A stretch of DNA of 64,000 nt. Origin: Inquilinus ginsengisoli_A. Lineage in GTDB: Bacteria > Pseudomonadota > Alphaproteobacteria > DSM-16000 > Inquilinaceae. The notes under the pieces were generated by a model. That model was not told the DNA's origin, ran no database searches, and worked only from the letters and a program-made list of their open reading frames with translations. Numbering within the stretch: position 1 is the first letter of the stretch; each line of letters begins with the position of its first letter. The stretch spans positions 302,106 through 366,105 of the forward strand of contig NZ_JAVDPW010000010.1 of the NCBI RefSeq assembly GCF_031453975.1. Direction: 5' to 3'. Positions 1 through 7,570 of the stretch are shown here, one piece after another. The translations under genes were made by a program, and so were the position numbers.

Positions 1-680
1 CCCTTGTCGCCGGTGCCGGTGGCGGCGGCGGCGCGCAGCCGGCCCTGCTCGTCCTTGCAGGCGTTGGGGTGCAGCTGGGCGCGGACGATGTCCTTGACTG
101 TGACCAGGCCGATGCAGCGGTAGTCCTGGTCGACGACCAGCAGCTTCTCGATCCGGTTCTGGTGCAGCAGGCGCTTGGCTTCTGCCTTGTCCACGCCCTC
201 GCGCACCGTGACCAGGTTCTCCTTGGTCATCAGCTCGCGCACCGGCTGGTTCGGGTTGGTGGCGAAACGGACGTCGCGGTTGGTCAGGATGCCGACCAGC
301 TTGCCGTTCTGCTCGACCACCGGGATGCCGGAGATGCCGTGGCGGTCCATCAGCGACAGCGCCTCGGCCAGGGTGGCGTCGGGGCCGATGGTGATCGGGT
401 TGACCACCATGCCGCTCTCGAAGCGCTTGACCTTTCGCACTTCCTCGGCCTGGCGCTCGATGTCGAGATTGCGGTGGATGACGCCGATGCCGCCGGCCTG
501 GGCCATGGCGATGGCGAGCGGCGCTTCGGTGACGGTGTCCATGGCGGCGGAGAGCAGCGGGATGCCCAGCTCGATCCGCTTGGTCAGCCGGGTCCGGGTG
601 TCCGCGTCGGCGGGCAGGATCGACGAGGCCTGCGGGACCAGCAGGACATCATCGAAGGTCAGGGCGTCGCGGAACTGCAT
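1..680 (-). CDS. guaB: IMP dehydrogenase, N-terminal part (cut by window edge)
   Basis: Catalyses NAD-dependent oxidation of IMP to XMP, the committed step of guanine nucleotide synthesis, in the cytosol. Reading the minus strand from the ATG at 678-680 gives MQFRDALTFDDVLLVPQ, the standard IMPDH start, then PLLSAAMDTVTEAPLAIAMA and GGIGVIHRN of the barrel. From about residue 95 the two CBS modules begin (DATLAEALSLMDRHGISGIPVVE, here shortened in sense: two copies of the pattern ending in V-V-E/D). The frame stays open to base 1, so about 226 of roughly 490 residues are present and the catalytic Cys loop lies outside. It lies 65 bp downstream of rlmE on the same strand. Confidence 0.97.
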   Translation of the reverse strand, partial: MQFRDALTFDDVLLVPQASSILPADADTRTRLTKRIELGIPLLSAAMDTVTEAPLAIAMAQAGGIGVIHRNLDIERQAEEVRKVKRFESGMVVNPITIGPDATLAEALSLMDRHGISGIPVVEQNGKLVGILTNRDVRFATNPNQPVRELMTKENLVTVREGVDKAEAKRLLHQNRIEKLLVVDQDYRCIGLVTVKDIVRAQLHPNACKDEQGRLRAAAATGTGDK

Positions 681-745
681 CTAGGGCTCCCAAAGGCTGG
701 AAGCACCGCAATATAACCCTGGTCTCCCGCTTGTGAAGCGCAGAT

Positions 746-1492
746 CTAGTGGGCCTGCGTTGCGTCGCGCGGATCGTGGGGCCGGCCGCGGAATTCCGTC
801 GCGACGATGTAGACCTCGGCGCTGTCCTGGCGGCTGGCCGCCGGCTTGACGTGGCGCACCTTGGCGAAGTTGCGCTTGAGGATGTCGAGCAGCTCCTTCT
901 CCGCGCCGCCCTGGAACAGCTTGGCGATGAAGGCGCCGCCCGGCGCCAGCACATCGACCGCGAATTCGACCGCGGTTTCGGCCAGCGCCATGATTCGCAG
1001 ATGATCGGTCATCTGGTGCCCGACGGTCGGCGCGGCCATGTCGCTGAGCACGATGTCGGCCGGGCCGGCCAGCGCCTCCTTGAGACGGGCCGGCGCCTGC
1101 GGGTCGAGGAAGTCCATCTGCAGAATGATCGCGCCCGGCACCGGGCCCATGGCGAGATAGTCGATGCCGACCACCTTGCCCTGCGGCCCCACCCGCTCCA
1201 GCGCCACCTGGACCCAGCCGCCGGGGGCGCAGCCGAGGTCGACCACGCGCTGGCCGCGGCGCAGCAGCTTCAGCTTGTCGTCGAGCTGCAGCAGCTTGAA
1301 CGCCGCGCGCGAGCGATAGCCCAGGCGCTTGGCCTCGGCGACATAGGGGTCGTTGAGCTGGCGCTCGAGCCAGAGGGTCGAGGACAGGGTGCGGGTCTTC
1401 GCCGTCTTCACGCGCACGCTGAGGCCACGGCTGCCGCGGCCGCTCGGCCCGCCGCTCTTGGCGCCGATGCCCGGCTTCTTCGGAGGTTTCAT
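746..1492 (-). CDS. rlmE: 23S rRNA 2'-O-ribose methyltransferase (RlmE/FtsJ)
   Basis: Methylates the 2'-O of the A-loop uridine (U2552 in E. coli) of 23S rRNA during 50S assembly. The 248-residue product shows the FtsJ core: YRSRAAFKLLQLDDK, the SAM-binding VVDLGCAPGGWVQVAL, LSDMAAPTVGHQMTDH and GGAFIAKLFQGG, matching the K-D-K-E layout of the family. The open frame runs upstream into ppx, but the ATG at 1490-1492 is preceded by GGGTGAG and gives the usual family length. The N-terminal 30 residues are a basic Gly/Pro/Lys tail. It follows ppx by one base, so the two are almost surely cotranscribed. Confidence 0.95.
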   Translation of the reverse strand: MKPPKKPGIGAKSGGPSGRGSRGLSVRVKTAKTRTLSSTLWLERQLNDPYVAEAKRLGYRSRAAFKLLQLDDKLKLLRRGQRVVDLGCAPGGWVQVALERVGPQGKVVGIDYLAMGPVPGAIILQMDFLDPQAPARLKEALAGPADIVLSDMAAPTVGHQMTDHLRIMALAETAVEFAVDVLAPGGAFIAKLFQGGAEKELLDILKRNFAKVRHVKPAASRQDSAEVYIVATEFRGRPHDPRDATQAH

Positions 1493-1493
1493 C

Positions 1494-2558
1494 TCACCCG
1501 GATGGTTTCGCGGCGTGGCGTCGCTGCGCCTCCGCCAGCAGGTCGAACAGGATGCCCTCGCGGACGCCGCGGTCGCCGACCCGCAACCGGCCGACCGGCC
1601 AGGTCTCGCAGATGGCTTCCAGGATGGCGCAGCCGGCCAGGACCAGGTCGGCGCGGTCGCGCCCGATGCAGGGATAGGCGGCCCGGGCGGCATAGTCGAG
1701 GCCCAGCAGCATCCGGCTGGCGCCCCGCGCCTCCTCGAAGGTCAGGGTGCAGCCGTCGACCTGGGACCGGATGTAGCGCGGCAGGCCGAGATGCACCCCG
1801 GCCAGCGTGGTCACGGTGCCGGAGGACCCGATCATCTGCACCCGGCCCTGGGCGATCAGGCCGCGCAAGTTGTTGCGGGCCTCGAATTCGGCCAGCGCGG
1901 CCATGGTGGCGGCGCTCATCGCCTCATATGTCTCGGCCGAGACCTCGTGGCCGCCATGCTGCTCCGCCAGCGAGACCACGCCGAACGGGATGCTGACGGC
2001 GTCGAGCGTCACCGCATGCCCGTCCGAATCGAATTCCAGCCAGGTCAGCTCGGTCGACCCGCCGCCGATGTCGAAGATGATCGCATGCGGCACCGCGGGG
2101 TCCAGCAACGGGGCGCAGCCGGCGGCGGCCAGCCGGGCTTCCTCCCCCGCGGGGATCATCTCCAGCTCGATGCCGGTCTCGCGCCGCACCCGGTCGCGGA
2201 AGGTCGGGAAGTTGCTGGCCTGGCGGCAGGCCTCGGTCGCCACCGCGCGCGACAGGATGACGTTCTGCCGCCGGATCTTGCCGGCGCAGATGCGCAGCGC
2301 GGCCATGGTCCGGTGGATCGCCGCGGGCTGCAGCCGGCCGGTCGCGCCCACGCCCTCGCCCAGCCGGACGATGCGGCTGAAGGCGTCCACCACCTCGAAC
2401 CCGTCCGCGGTGCGGCGGGCGATCAGCAGGCGGCAGTTGTTGGTGCCGAGATCGACCGCGGCGTAGAGCGGTTCCGACCTCGCTGGCGTCCGACGTCGAT
2501 CGCCGGCCGCGGTGGCCTCCGTGATTGCGATCGACTCCACCACTGACAATCCTTCCAT
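1494..2558 (-). CDS. ppx: Exopolyphosphatase / guanosine pentaphosphatase family (Ppx/GppA)
   Basis: Member of the ASKHA-fold phosphatases that hydrolyse polyphosphate or pppGpp. Seen in the product: phosphate loop 1 AAVDLGTNNCRLLIA near the N-terminus, phosphate loop 2 IIFDIGGGSTELTWLE, and GSSGTVTTLAG further on. It is a short, two-domain form (about 350 residues) typical of alphaproteobacteria. The start is uncertain: ATG 2595-2597, ATG 2556-2558 (used here) or GTG 2541-2543, the last having GAAGGA seven bases upstream and so the best ribosome site. It heads the ppx-rlmE pair. Whether it prefers polyphosphate or pppGpp cannot be told from sequence. Confidence 0.88.
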   Translation of the reverse strand: MEGLSVVESIAITEATAAGDRRRTPARSEPLYAAVDLGTNNCRLLIARRTADGFEVVDAFSRIVRLGEGVGATGRLQPAAIHRTMAALRICAGKIRRQNVILSRAVATEACRQASNFPTFRDRVRRETGIELEMIPAGEEARLAAAGCAPLLDPAVPHAIIFDIGGGSTELTWLEFDSDGHAVTLDAVSIPFGVVSLAEQHGGHEVSAETYEAMSAATMAALAEFEARNNLRGLIAQGRVQMIGSSGTVTTLAGVHLGLPRYIRSQVDGCTLTFEEARGASRMLLGLDYAARAAYPCIGRDRADLVLAGCAILEAICETWPVGRLRVGDRGVREGILFDLLAEAQRRHAAKPSG

Positions 2559-2688
2559 GGCCCGTCCGTCTGGCTTCGAACGGCGCCTCCATCCCATTCA
2601 TGGAACTGTAGCGCAGCCGTGACGAAAGAGGAAATGCCCGCGCCGTCGCATCCGTTTCGGATATGACAGCCAGCCGCGCACGGAACCC

Positions 2689-2717
2689 TTTACACGGGCG
2701 GATCGCTGGGGTAGACA
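2689..2717 (+). promoter_or_regulatory. Sigma-70 promoter for tRNA-Gln
   Basis: TTTACA at 2689-2694 and TAGACA at 2712-2717 are separated by exactly 17 bases. Transcription would begin near 2724, ten bases before the mature tRNA. Assignment is by pattern only. Confidence 0.6.
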
Positions 2718-2733
2718 CCCTCCCGCCGGCTGC

Positions 2734-2807
2734 TGGGGGATCGTCTAGTGGTAGGACAGCGGACTCTGACTCCGCCAGCCTAGGTTCGAATCCTAGTCCC
2801 CCAGCCA
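2734..2807 (+). tRNA. tRNA-Gln (CTG)
   Basis: A complete cloverleaf with encoded CCA: acceptor TGGGGGA (2734-2740) pairs with TCCCCCA (2797-2803). The D arm contains AGTGGTAGG, the anticodon stem GCGGA/TCCGC encloses CTCTGAC with anticodon CTG, and the T arm holds GGTTCGAATCC. The weak first pair (T-A) and the CTG anticodon identify glutamine. Confidence 0.97.
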
Positions 2808-2828
2808 AACACCCGGTCATTGGACCAG

Positions 2829-2858
2829 AGCCCCGCCCCCAGCGGGGCTTTCGCTTTT
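2829..2858 (+). terminator. Terminator after tRNA-Gln
   Basis: AGCCCCGC (2829-2836) and GCGGGGCT (2842-2849) form a perfect 8-bp stem with a five-base loop, followed by TTCGCTTTT. It lies 21 bases after the tRNA and before the response-regulator start. Confidence 0.75.
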
Positions 2859-2915
2859 CCGGCCCATCCCATTCCAGAGCTTGACGCGCGCCCCGCCCGG
2901 TGGCGCTGTGGCGCA

Positions 2916-3587
2916 ATGCGATTGCTCCTGGTCGAAGACAATGCCGAGCTGGCGGAATGGCTCGCCAAGCTGCTGCGGCGCGACAACTACACCATCGACT
3001 GCGTCGCCGACGGCGAGGACGCCGACCATGTCCTCAGCGTGCAGGACTACGACCTAGTCATCCTCGACCTGACCCTGCCCAAGCTGGACGGGCTGCAGGT
3101 GCTGCGGCGGATGCGCCGCCGCGGCAGCCGGACCCCGGTGATCATCCTGACCGCCAATGCCAGCCTGGATGGCCGCGTCACCGGGCTGGACGAGGGCGCC
3201 GACGACTATCTGGCCAAGCCGTTCGAGATCGCCGAGCTGGAGGCGCGGATCCGGGTCCAGCTGCGCCGGGCGCATGACCGGACCAGCCCGGTGATCAGCT
3301 GCGGCGACCTCTCGCTCGACACCAATCTGCGGCAGTTCCGCCTGGGCGAGCGCGCGCTGCTGCTGACCCCGCGCGAGCATGCGGTGCTGGAGCAGCTGCT
3401 GCTGAAATCCGGCCAGACCGTCAGCAAGACCAAGCTGTCGGAGAGCGTGTTCGGCTTCGACGACGACGCCGACCCGACCGCGATCGAGATCTATGTCCAC
3501 CGCGTGCGCAAGAAGCTGGAGGGCGGCCGCGTCCGCATCGTGACCCTGCGCGGCCTGGGCTATCTGCTGCGGCACGAGGATCCATGA
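2916..3587 (+). CDS. OmpR-family response regulator, TctD-like
   Basis: Cytosolic transcription regulator of 223 residues. Receiver domain (1-115): acidic pocket LLLVEDN, phospho-acceptor Asp51 in VILDLTLP, Thr79 and Lys101 in DDYLAKPF. Winged helix (about 125-220) ends IEIYVHRVRKKLEGGRVRIVTLRGLGYLL written in the OmpR style. The frame continues upstream through the tRNA terminator, so the ATG at 2916 that begins MRLLLVEDN is chosen. Its stop overlaps the kinase start (ATGA), indicating translational coupling. The pair resembles TctD/TctE, regulators of tricarboxylate uptake, but no tct transporter is nearby, so the signal is unknown. Confidence 0.93.
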   Translation: MRLLLVEDNAELAEWLAKLLRRDNYTIDCVADGEDADHVLSVQDYDLVILDLTLPKLDGLQVLRRMRRRGSRTPVIILTANASLDGRVTGLDEGADDYLAKPFEIAELEARIRVQLRRAHDRTSPVISCGDLSLDTNLRQFRLGERALLLTPREHAVLEQLLLKSGQTVSKTKLSESVFGFDDDADPTAIEIYVHRVRKKLEGGRVRIVTLRGLGYLLRHEDP

Positions 3588-4972
3588 GGATCAAAAGCCT
3601 TCGTCTCGAACTGCTGCTGTGGCTGATCGTGCCCCTGGCCGGGGTGGTCGCGGTCAATGTCTGGACCACCTATCGCGGCGCGGCGGCGACGGCCGACCTG
3701 GTGACCGACCGCATGCTGCTGGCCTCGGCCCGCGCCATCGCCGAGCAGACCCGGGTCGACCGCGGCGTGATCGAGGCGCTGATCCCGCCGGTGGCGCTGG
3801 AGATGTTCGCCACCGGCAACCAGGACCGCGTCTATTACCGCGTCCAGACCGCCGAGGGCCGCCTGCTGACCGGCTACCCCGACCTGCCGCTGGCGACGAT
3901 GACGGCCGAGGGCGAGGACCCCGCCGCCCTGGAGCAGCCCTATCGCGACGAGGCGCTGCGGCTGATCGCCATCAGCCATCCGGTGGTCGGCGCCGGGGCC
4001 GCCAGCCCGGTCGAGGTCGCGGTCGGCGTCACCCTGCACAGCCATGCGGCGCTGGCCCGGCAATTGTGGCTGCGGGCGCTGGGGCAGCAGAGCCTGCTGC
4101 TGCTGGTGGCCGGCATCCTGGCCCTGATCGGCCTGGCGCGCGGGCTGACGCCGCTGCTGCGGCTGCGCAACGCCGTGCAGCGCCGCCGCCCGGACGAGCT
4201 GACGCCCTTCGCCGTCGATTCGGTGCAGACCGAGCTGCGGCCCCTGGTCGGGGCGCTGAACCACCTGATGGAGCGGGTCGAACGGCAGATGGCGGCGCAG
4301 CGCCGCTTCGTCGCCAATGCCGCGCACCAGCTGCGCACGCCGCTGGCCCTGCTGAACACCCAGGCCAGCTATGCCCTGCGCGAGCCGGCGGAGCCGGCCC
4401 GGACCGAGGCCCTGACCGCCCTGCAGCGCAGCGCCGGCCAGCTGGCGCATCTGGCCAGCCAGCTGCTGACGCTGTCGCGCGCGGCCCCCGGCAGCCGGCG
4501 TCCGCGCCATGACCGGATCGACCTGCACGACCTGGCACGCCAGGCCCTGGAACCCCTGGCCGGGCTGGCGGTGGAGCGCGGCATCGATCTGGGCCTCGAC
4601 GGCGATCCCGGCATCGCCGTGCGCGGCGACGAGACCATGCTGCGCGAGGCGGTGGTCAACCTGGTCGAGAACGCCCTGCGCTACGTCCCCGCCGGCGGGG
4701 TGGTGACGGTCGCCGTCGCGGCCGAAGGGGCCATGGCGCTGCTGCGGGTCGAGGACGATGGCCCGGGCATCCCGGCCGCCGAGCGCGACCAGGTGTTCGA
4801 GCGCTTCTATCGGATCCTGGGCACCGAGGGCGCCGGCAGCGGCCTGGGGCTTGCGATCGTCAAGGAAATCGTGGAGACCGCAGGGGGCACGGTGCGCCTG
4901 CGCGACCCTGCCAGCGGCCACGGCCTGGTCGCGGAGATCCGCCTGCCGGCGGCGGAAGACGGAAGGGATTGA
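3584..4972 (+). CDS. Sensor histidine kinase, TctE/QseC-like
   Basis: Inner-membrane kinase of 462 residues. Membrane helices lie at about 8-30 and 165-186; between them is a periplasmic domain of about 130 residues resembling the 2CSK_N sensor domain of TctE. The DHp H-box RRFVANAAHQLRTPLA carries phospho-acceptor His248. The ATPase domain shows the N-box near 359 (VNLVENALRY), G1 DDGPGIP (391) and G2 GAGSGLGLAI (416). It is coupled by a 4-base overlap to the regulator upstream and ends 7 bases before the peptidase-like gene. The ligand is not predictable. Confidence 0.93.
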   Translation: MRIKSLRLELLLWLIVPLAGVVAVNVWTTYRGAAATADLVTDRMLLASARAIAEQTRVDRGVIEALIPPVALEMFATGNQDRVYYRVQTAEGRLLTGYPDLPLATMTAEGEDPAALEQPYRDEALRLIAISHPVVGAGAASPVEVAVGVTLHSHAALARQLWLRALGQQSLLLLVAGILALIGLARGLTPLLRLRNAVQRRRPDELTPFAVDSVQTELRPLVGALNHLMERVERQMAAQRRFVANAAHQLRTPLALLNTQASYALREPAEPARTEALTALQRSAGQLAHLASQLLTLSRAAPGSRRPRHDRIDLHDLARQALEPLAGLAVERGIDLGLDGDPGIAVRGDETMLREAVVNLVENALRYVPAGGVVTVAVAAEGAMALLRVEDDGPGIPAAERDQVFERFYRILGTEGAGSGLGLAIVKEIVETAGGTVRLRDPASGHGLVAEIRLPAAEDGRD

Positions 4973-4979
4973 TCAGCGG

Positions 4980-5609
4980 ATGGACGATATCTCGCAGCGG
5001 GCCCCGGCCAGCCCCGTGCCCTACTTCTCGCAATGGGAATCGCCCGACCGCGCCGAGGACATCCTGGCCGGCCGGCTGCCGCTGGCCGAGGATCCGAACT
5101 GGGCGAAGTCCGGCGCCACGGACGCGGCGGACTACGCGCGCTGGGCCGACCACATCTGCGGCATGGCCTGCCTGAAGATGGTGCTGGCCGCACGCACCGG
5201 CCGGGCGCCGCCACTGCTGGAGCTGGCCCGCGGCGCCACCGCCCATGGCGGCTACGTCGTCGAGGGCGAGGCGATCAAGGGCCTGATCTACGCCCCCTTC
5301 GTCGCCTTCGTGCGGGCGGAGTTCGGCCTGTCCGCCCAGATCGTCACCGGCATCACCGCCCGCGGCATTCCCGGCATCCTGCGCGGGGCGCAGTTCTTCA
5401 TCGCCTCGGTGCACCCGTCGATCCGGCGGCCCGAAACCGAAGCGCCCGCCAAGGGCGGGCACCTGGTCCTGGTCCATGGCTTCGAAGACGGCCGGCTGGT
5501 GTTCCACAACCCGTCGGGCCACGACCGCGCCGCCCGCGAGGCCGTGGCCCTGCCGGTCGAGACCTTCGACCGCTTCTTCGCCGGCCGGGGCATCGCCATC
5601 CTGCCCTGA
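4980..5609 (+). CDS. C39-like cysteine peptidase family protein
   Basis: A 209-residue protein with the papain-like layout of the peptidase C39_2 group: Gln17 in PVPYFSQWE, Cys60 at the start of CGMACLKMVLA (family pattern CG-x-x-x-x-x-M-V-L), His161 in GGHLVLVHGF and Asn177 in FHNPSG. These match the oxyanion Gln and the Cys-His-Asn triad. There is no signal peptide or membrane helix, so it is probably cytosolic or leaves by an unknown route. The frame is open upstream inside the kinase gene; the ATG at 4980, just after the kinase stop, is the natural start. Its position in the operon suggests a link to the two-component system. Activity and substrate are unproven. Confidence 0.8.
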   Translation: MDDISQRAPASPVPYFSQWESPDRAEDILAGRLPLAEDPNWAKSGATDAADYARWADHICGMACLKMVLAARTGRAPPLLELARGATAHGGYVVEGEAIKGLIYAPFVAFVRAEFGLSAQIVTGITARGIPGILRGAQFFIASVHPSIRRPETEAPAKGGHLVLVHGFEDGRLVFHNPSGHDRAAREAVALPVETFDRFFAGRGIAILP

Positions 5610-5640
5610 GGGAGATGGCACTGCCCCGGCGCGCTGCGAC

Positions 5641-6513
5641 TTAGGCGTGCTCGTTGAAGGGCGCCGGGCGCCACTTCACCAGCCGGTTCTCGACGATGGT
5701 GATGAGGTACTCCACCCCCAGCGCCAGCACCGCGAGGATGATCATCGCCGCGAACACGCCGTTGGCGTTGAAGGCGCCCTGTGCGGTCGCGATCAGCAGG
5801 CCGACGCCGTGCCGCGCGCCCAGGAATTCGCCGACCACGGCGCCGACCAGGGCGAAGCCGAAGCTGACATGCAGGCTGGCCAGGATCCAGCTCATCGCCG
5901 AGGGGATCACCACCGAGCGGGTGATCTGGAACGAGGAGGCGCCGAGGATCTGGGCGTTGGCGATCATCGCCCGGTCGGCCTCGCGCACGCCCTGGAAGGC
6001 GTTGGCGAAGACGACGAAGAACACCATCACCACCGCCAGCGCCACCTTGGACGGCATGCCGAGGCCGAGCGCGATGATGAAGATCGACCCCAGCACCACG
6101 CGCGGCACCGAATTGGCGATCTTGATGTAGATGCTGAACACGTCGGCCAGCAGCTTGTTGCGGCCGAGCAGGATGCCGCAGGCGACGCCGCCGGCCACGC
6201 CGATGGCGAAGCCCATGGTCGTCTCCTCCAGCGTCACCAGGATCTCGTACCACAAGGGTCCCTGGGAGGTGCCTTCGGTGATCCAGGTCCAGATCTGGTC
6301 GGCGATGCCGGACGGCATGGCGAAGAAGAACGGGTCGACCCAGCCGGCCCGGGTGGAAATCTCCCACCCGCCCAGGGCGACGACCAGGATGGCGATGCGC
6401 AGCGTGATCACCAGCAGGCGGCGGCGGCGCATCCGGGCCTGGATGCCGGCTTCGATCTCGGCGGCGGTCGGCACGGCCGCACCGCCATGGGTCGCGGTGA
6501 TGGTCATGGTCAT
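5641..6513 (-). CDS. ABC transporter permease, SsuC/TauC/NitT type
   Basis: Inner-membrane permease of 290 residues with about six helices; the first is near 33-50 after a basic N-terminus (RMRRRR). The EAA loop for ATPase contact appears as AQILGASSFQITRSVVIPSA near residue 205. It is the third gene of a binding protein-ATPase-permease operon and starts 18 bases after the ATPase stop. A single permease gene implies a homodimer in the membrane. This family imports sulfonates, nitrate, cyanate or thiamine precursors; nothing here fixes the substrate. Confidence 0.93.
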   Translation of the reverse strand: MTMTITATHGGAAVPTAAEIEAGIQARMRRRRLLVITLRIAILVVALGGWEISTRAGWVDPFFFAMPSGIADQIWTWITEGTSQGPLWYEILVTLEETTMGFAIGVAGGVACGILLGRNKLLADVFSIYIKIANSVPRVVLGSIFIIALGLGMPSKVALAVVMVFFVVFANAFQGVREADRAMIANAQILGASSFQITRSVVIPSAMSWILASLHVSFGFALVGAVVGEFLGARHGVGLLIATAQGAFNANGVFAAMIILAVLALGVEYLITIVENRLVKWRPAPFNEHA

Positions 6514-6531
6514 GTCTCCTCCCCCTCCGCC

Positions 6532-7386
6532 CTAGTGGGCCTGGCCCATGGCGCGCTGCTGGCCGATCTGCACTTCCTCGCGCAGGTCGTCCCAGATGAC
6601 GCGGGCGATCTCGATGAACTCCGGCTCGTAGCGGATCTCGCTCATCACCCGCGGCCGCGGCAGGGCGATGTCGTAGACCGCCTTCACCGTGGCCGGGCCC
6701 GCGGTCAGCACATAGACCTTGTCGGCCAGGGCCACCGCCTCCTCCAGGTCGTGGGTGACGAAGATCACCGAGGCGCCGGAGCCGGACCACAGCGCCAGCA
6801 GCTCGTCCTGCATCAGCGTGCGGGTCTGGATGTCGAGCGCGCTGAACGGCTCGTCCATCAGCAGGATCTTGGGTTCGTTGATGAAGGTCTGGGCCAGGGC
6901 CACGCGCTTACGCATGCCGCCCGACAGCTGGTGCGGATAGTGGCCCTCGAACTTGGACAGACCGACCCGGGCGATCCAGTCGCGGGCCCGTTCATAGGCG
7001 GCCTTCTTCTTCTCGCCGCGGAACAGCGGCCCGGCGGCGACGTTGTCCAGCACGCTGCGCCACGGGAACAGCGCATCGGCCTGGAACACGAAGCCGATGC
7101 TGGGGTCGATGCCGGTGATCGGCGCGCCCATCAGCCGGACCTCGCCGGCGCTGGGCCGGGCCAGGCCGGTGACCAGGTTCAGCGTGGTTGACTTGCCGCA
7201 GCCGGTCGGGCCGACGACGCAGGCGAATTCCCCCCGCCCGACAGTCATGTTGAAGTCGCGCAGCGCGGTCAGCATGCGGCCGTCGGGGGTGACGAAGCGG
7301 CGGCTGACATTGACCAGCTCGATCGCCGGCGCCAGGCCCGGGACAGGGGCCGGGCCGGTGGCGGCGGGAGAAACGGACAGGGACAT
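6532..7386 (-). CDS. ABC transporter ATP-binding protein, SsuB/TauB type
   Basis: Cytosolic ATPase that powers the neighbouring permease. It has Walker A GPTGCGKST, Q-loop FVFQADALFPW, signature LSGGMRKRVALAQ, Walker B ILLMDEPFSALD and H-loop VIFVTHDLEEAVALAD, all in family order. The N-terminus begins MSLSVSPAATGPAPVPGLAP, a flexible leader before the nucleotide fold. Two other in-frame ATGs lie up to 24 bases upstream, so the start is open within eight residues. A palindromic repeat at 7411-7490 separates it from the binding-protein gene. Confidence 0.94.
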   Translation of the reverse strand: MSLSVSPAATGPAPVPGLAPAIELVNVSRRFVTPDGRMLTALRDFNMTVGRGEFACVVGPTGCGKSTTLNLVTGLARPSAGEVRLMGAPITGIDPSIGFVFQADALFPWRSVLDNVAAGPLFRGEKKKAAYERARDWIARVGLSKFEGHYPHQLSGGMRKRVALAQTFINEPKILLMDEPFSALDIQTRTLMQDELLALWSGSGASVIFVTHDLEEAVALADKVYVLTAGPATVKAVYDIALPRPRVMSEIRYEPEFIEIARVIWDDLREEVQIGQQRAMGQAH

Positions 7387-7410
7387 GGCGGACTCCATGC
7401 GCAGCCTCAT

Positions 7411-7490
7411 CCTGTCATCCCCGCGAAAGCGGGGATCTTCAAACGGTCAAGCCGTCGAAGAGATTCCCGCTTTCGCGGGAATGACGGGGA
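7411..7490. repeat. Two inverted copies of a short palindromic repeat
   Basis: Copy 1 (7414-7436) contains CCCCGCGAAAGCGGGG and copy 2 (7462-7486) contains TTCCCGCTTTCGCGGGAA. Each is itself a hairpin, and the copies face each other, so the whole 80 bases can fold as one long stem. The type (TCAT-CCCGC-GAAA-GCGGG) is a common dispersed intergenic element of alphaproteobacteria. It sits between binding-protein and ATPase genes of one operon. Confidence 0.85.
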
Positions 7491-7570
7491 AGAGAATGGG
7501 CGGCGACTGAGACGTCGGTGGGAGAGCGGCCGGGCGGATCGCTCAGGCGATCACGCCCGGCCGGAACGGA

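Noticed and set aside
749..2546. Long plus-strand frames over rlmE and ppx
   Set aside because: They are antisense to two clear conserved genes and show low-complexity Arg/Ala/Gly composition.
7411..7490. Possible CRISPR-like repeat pair
   Set aside because: Only two copies, facing each other and palindromic; no spacer series and no cas genes in the window.
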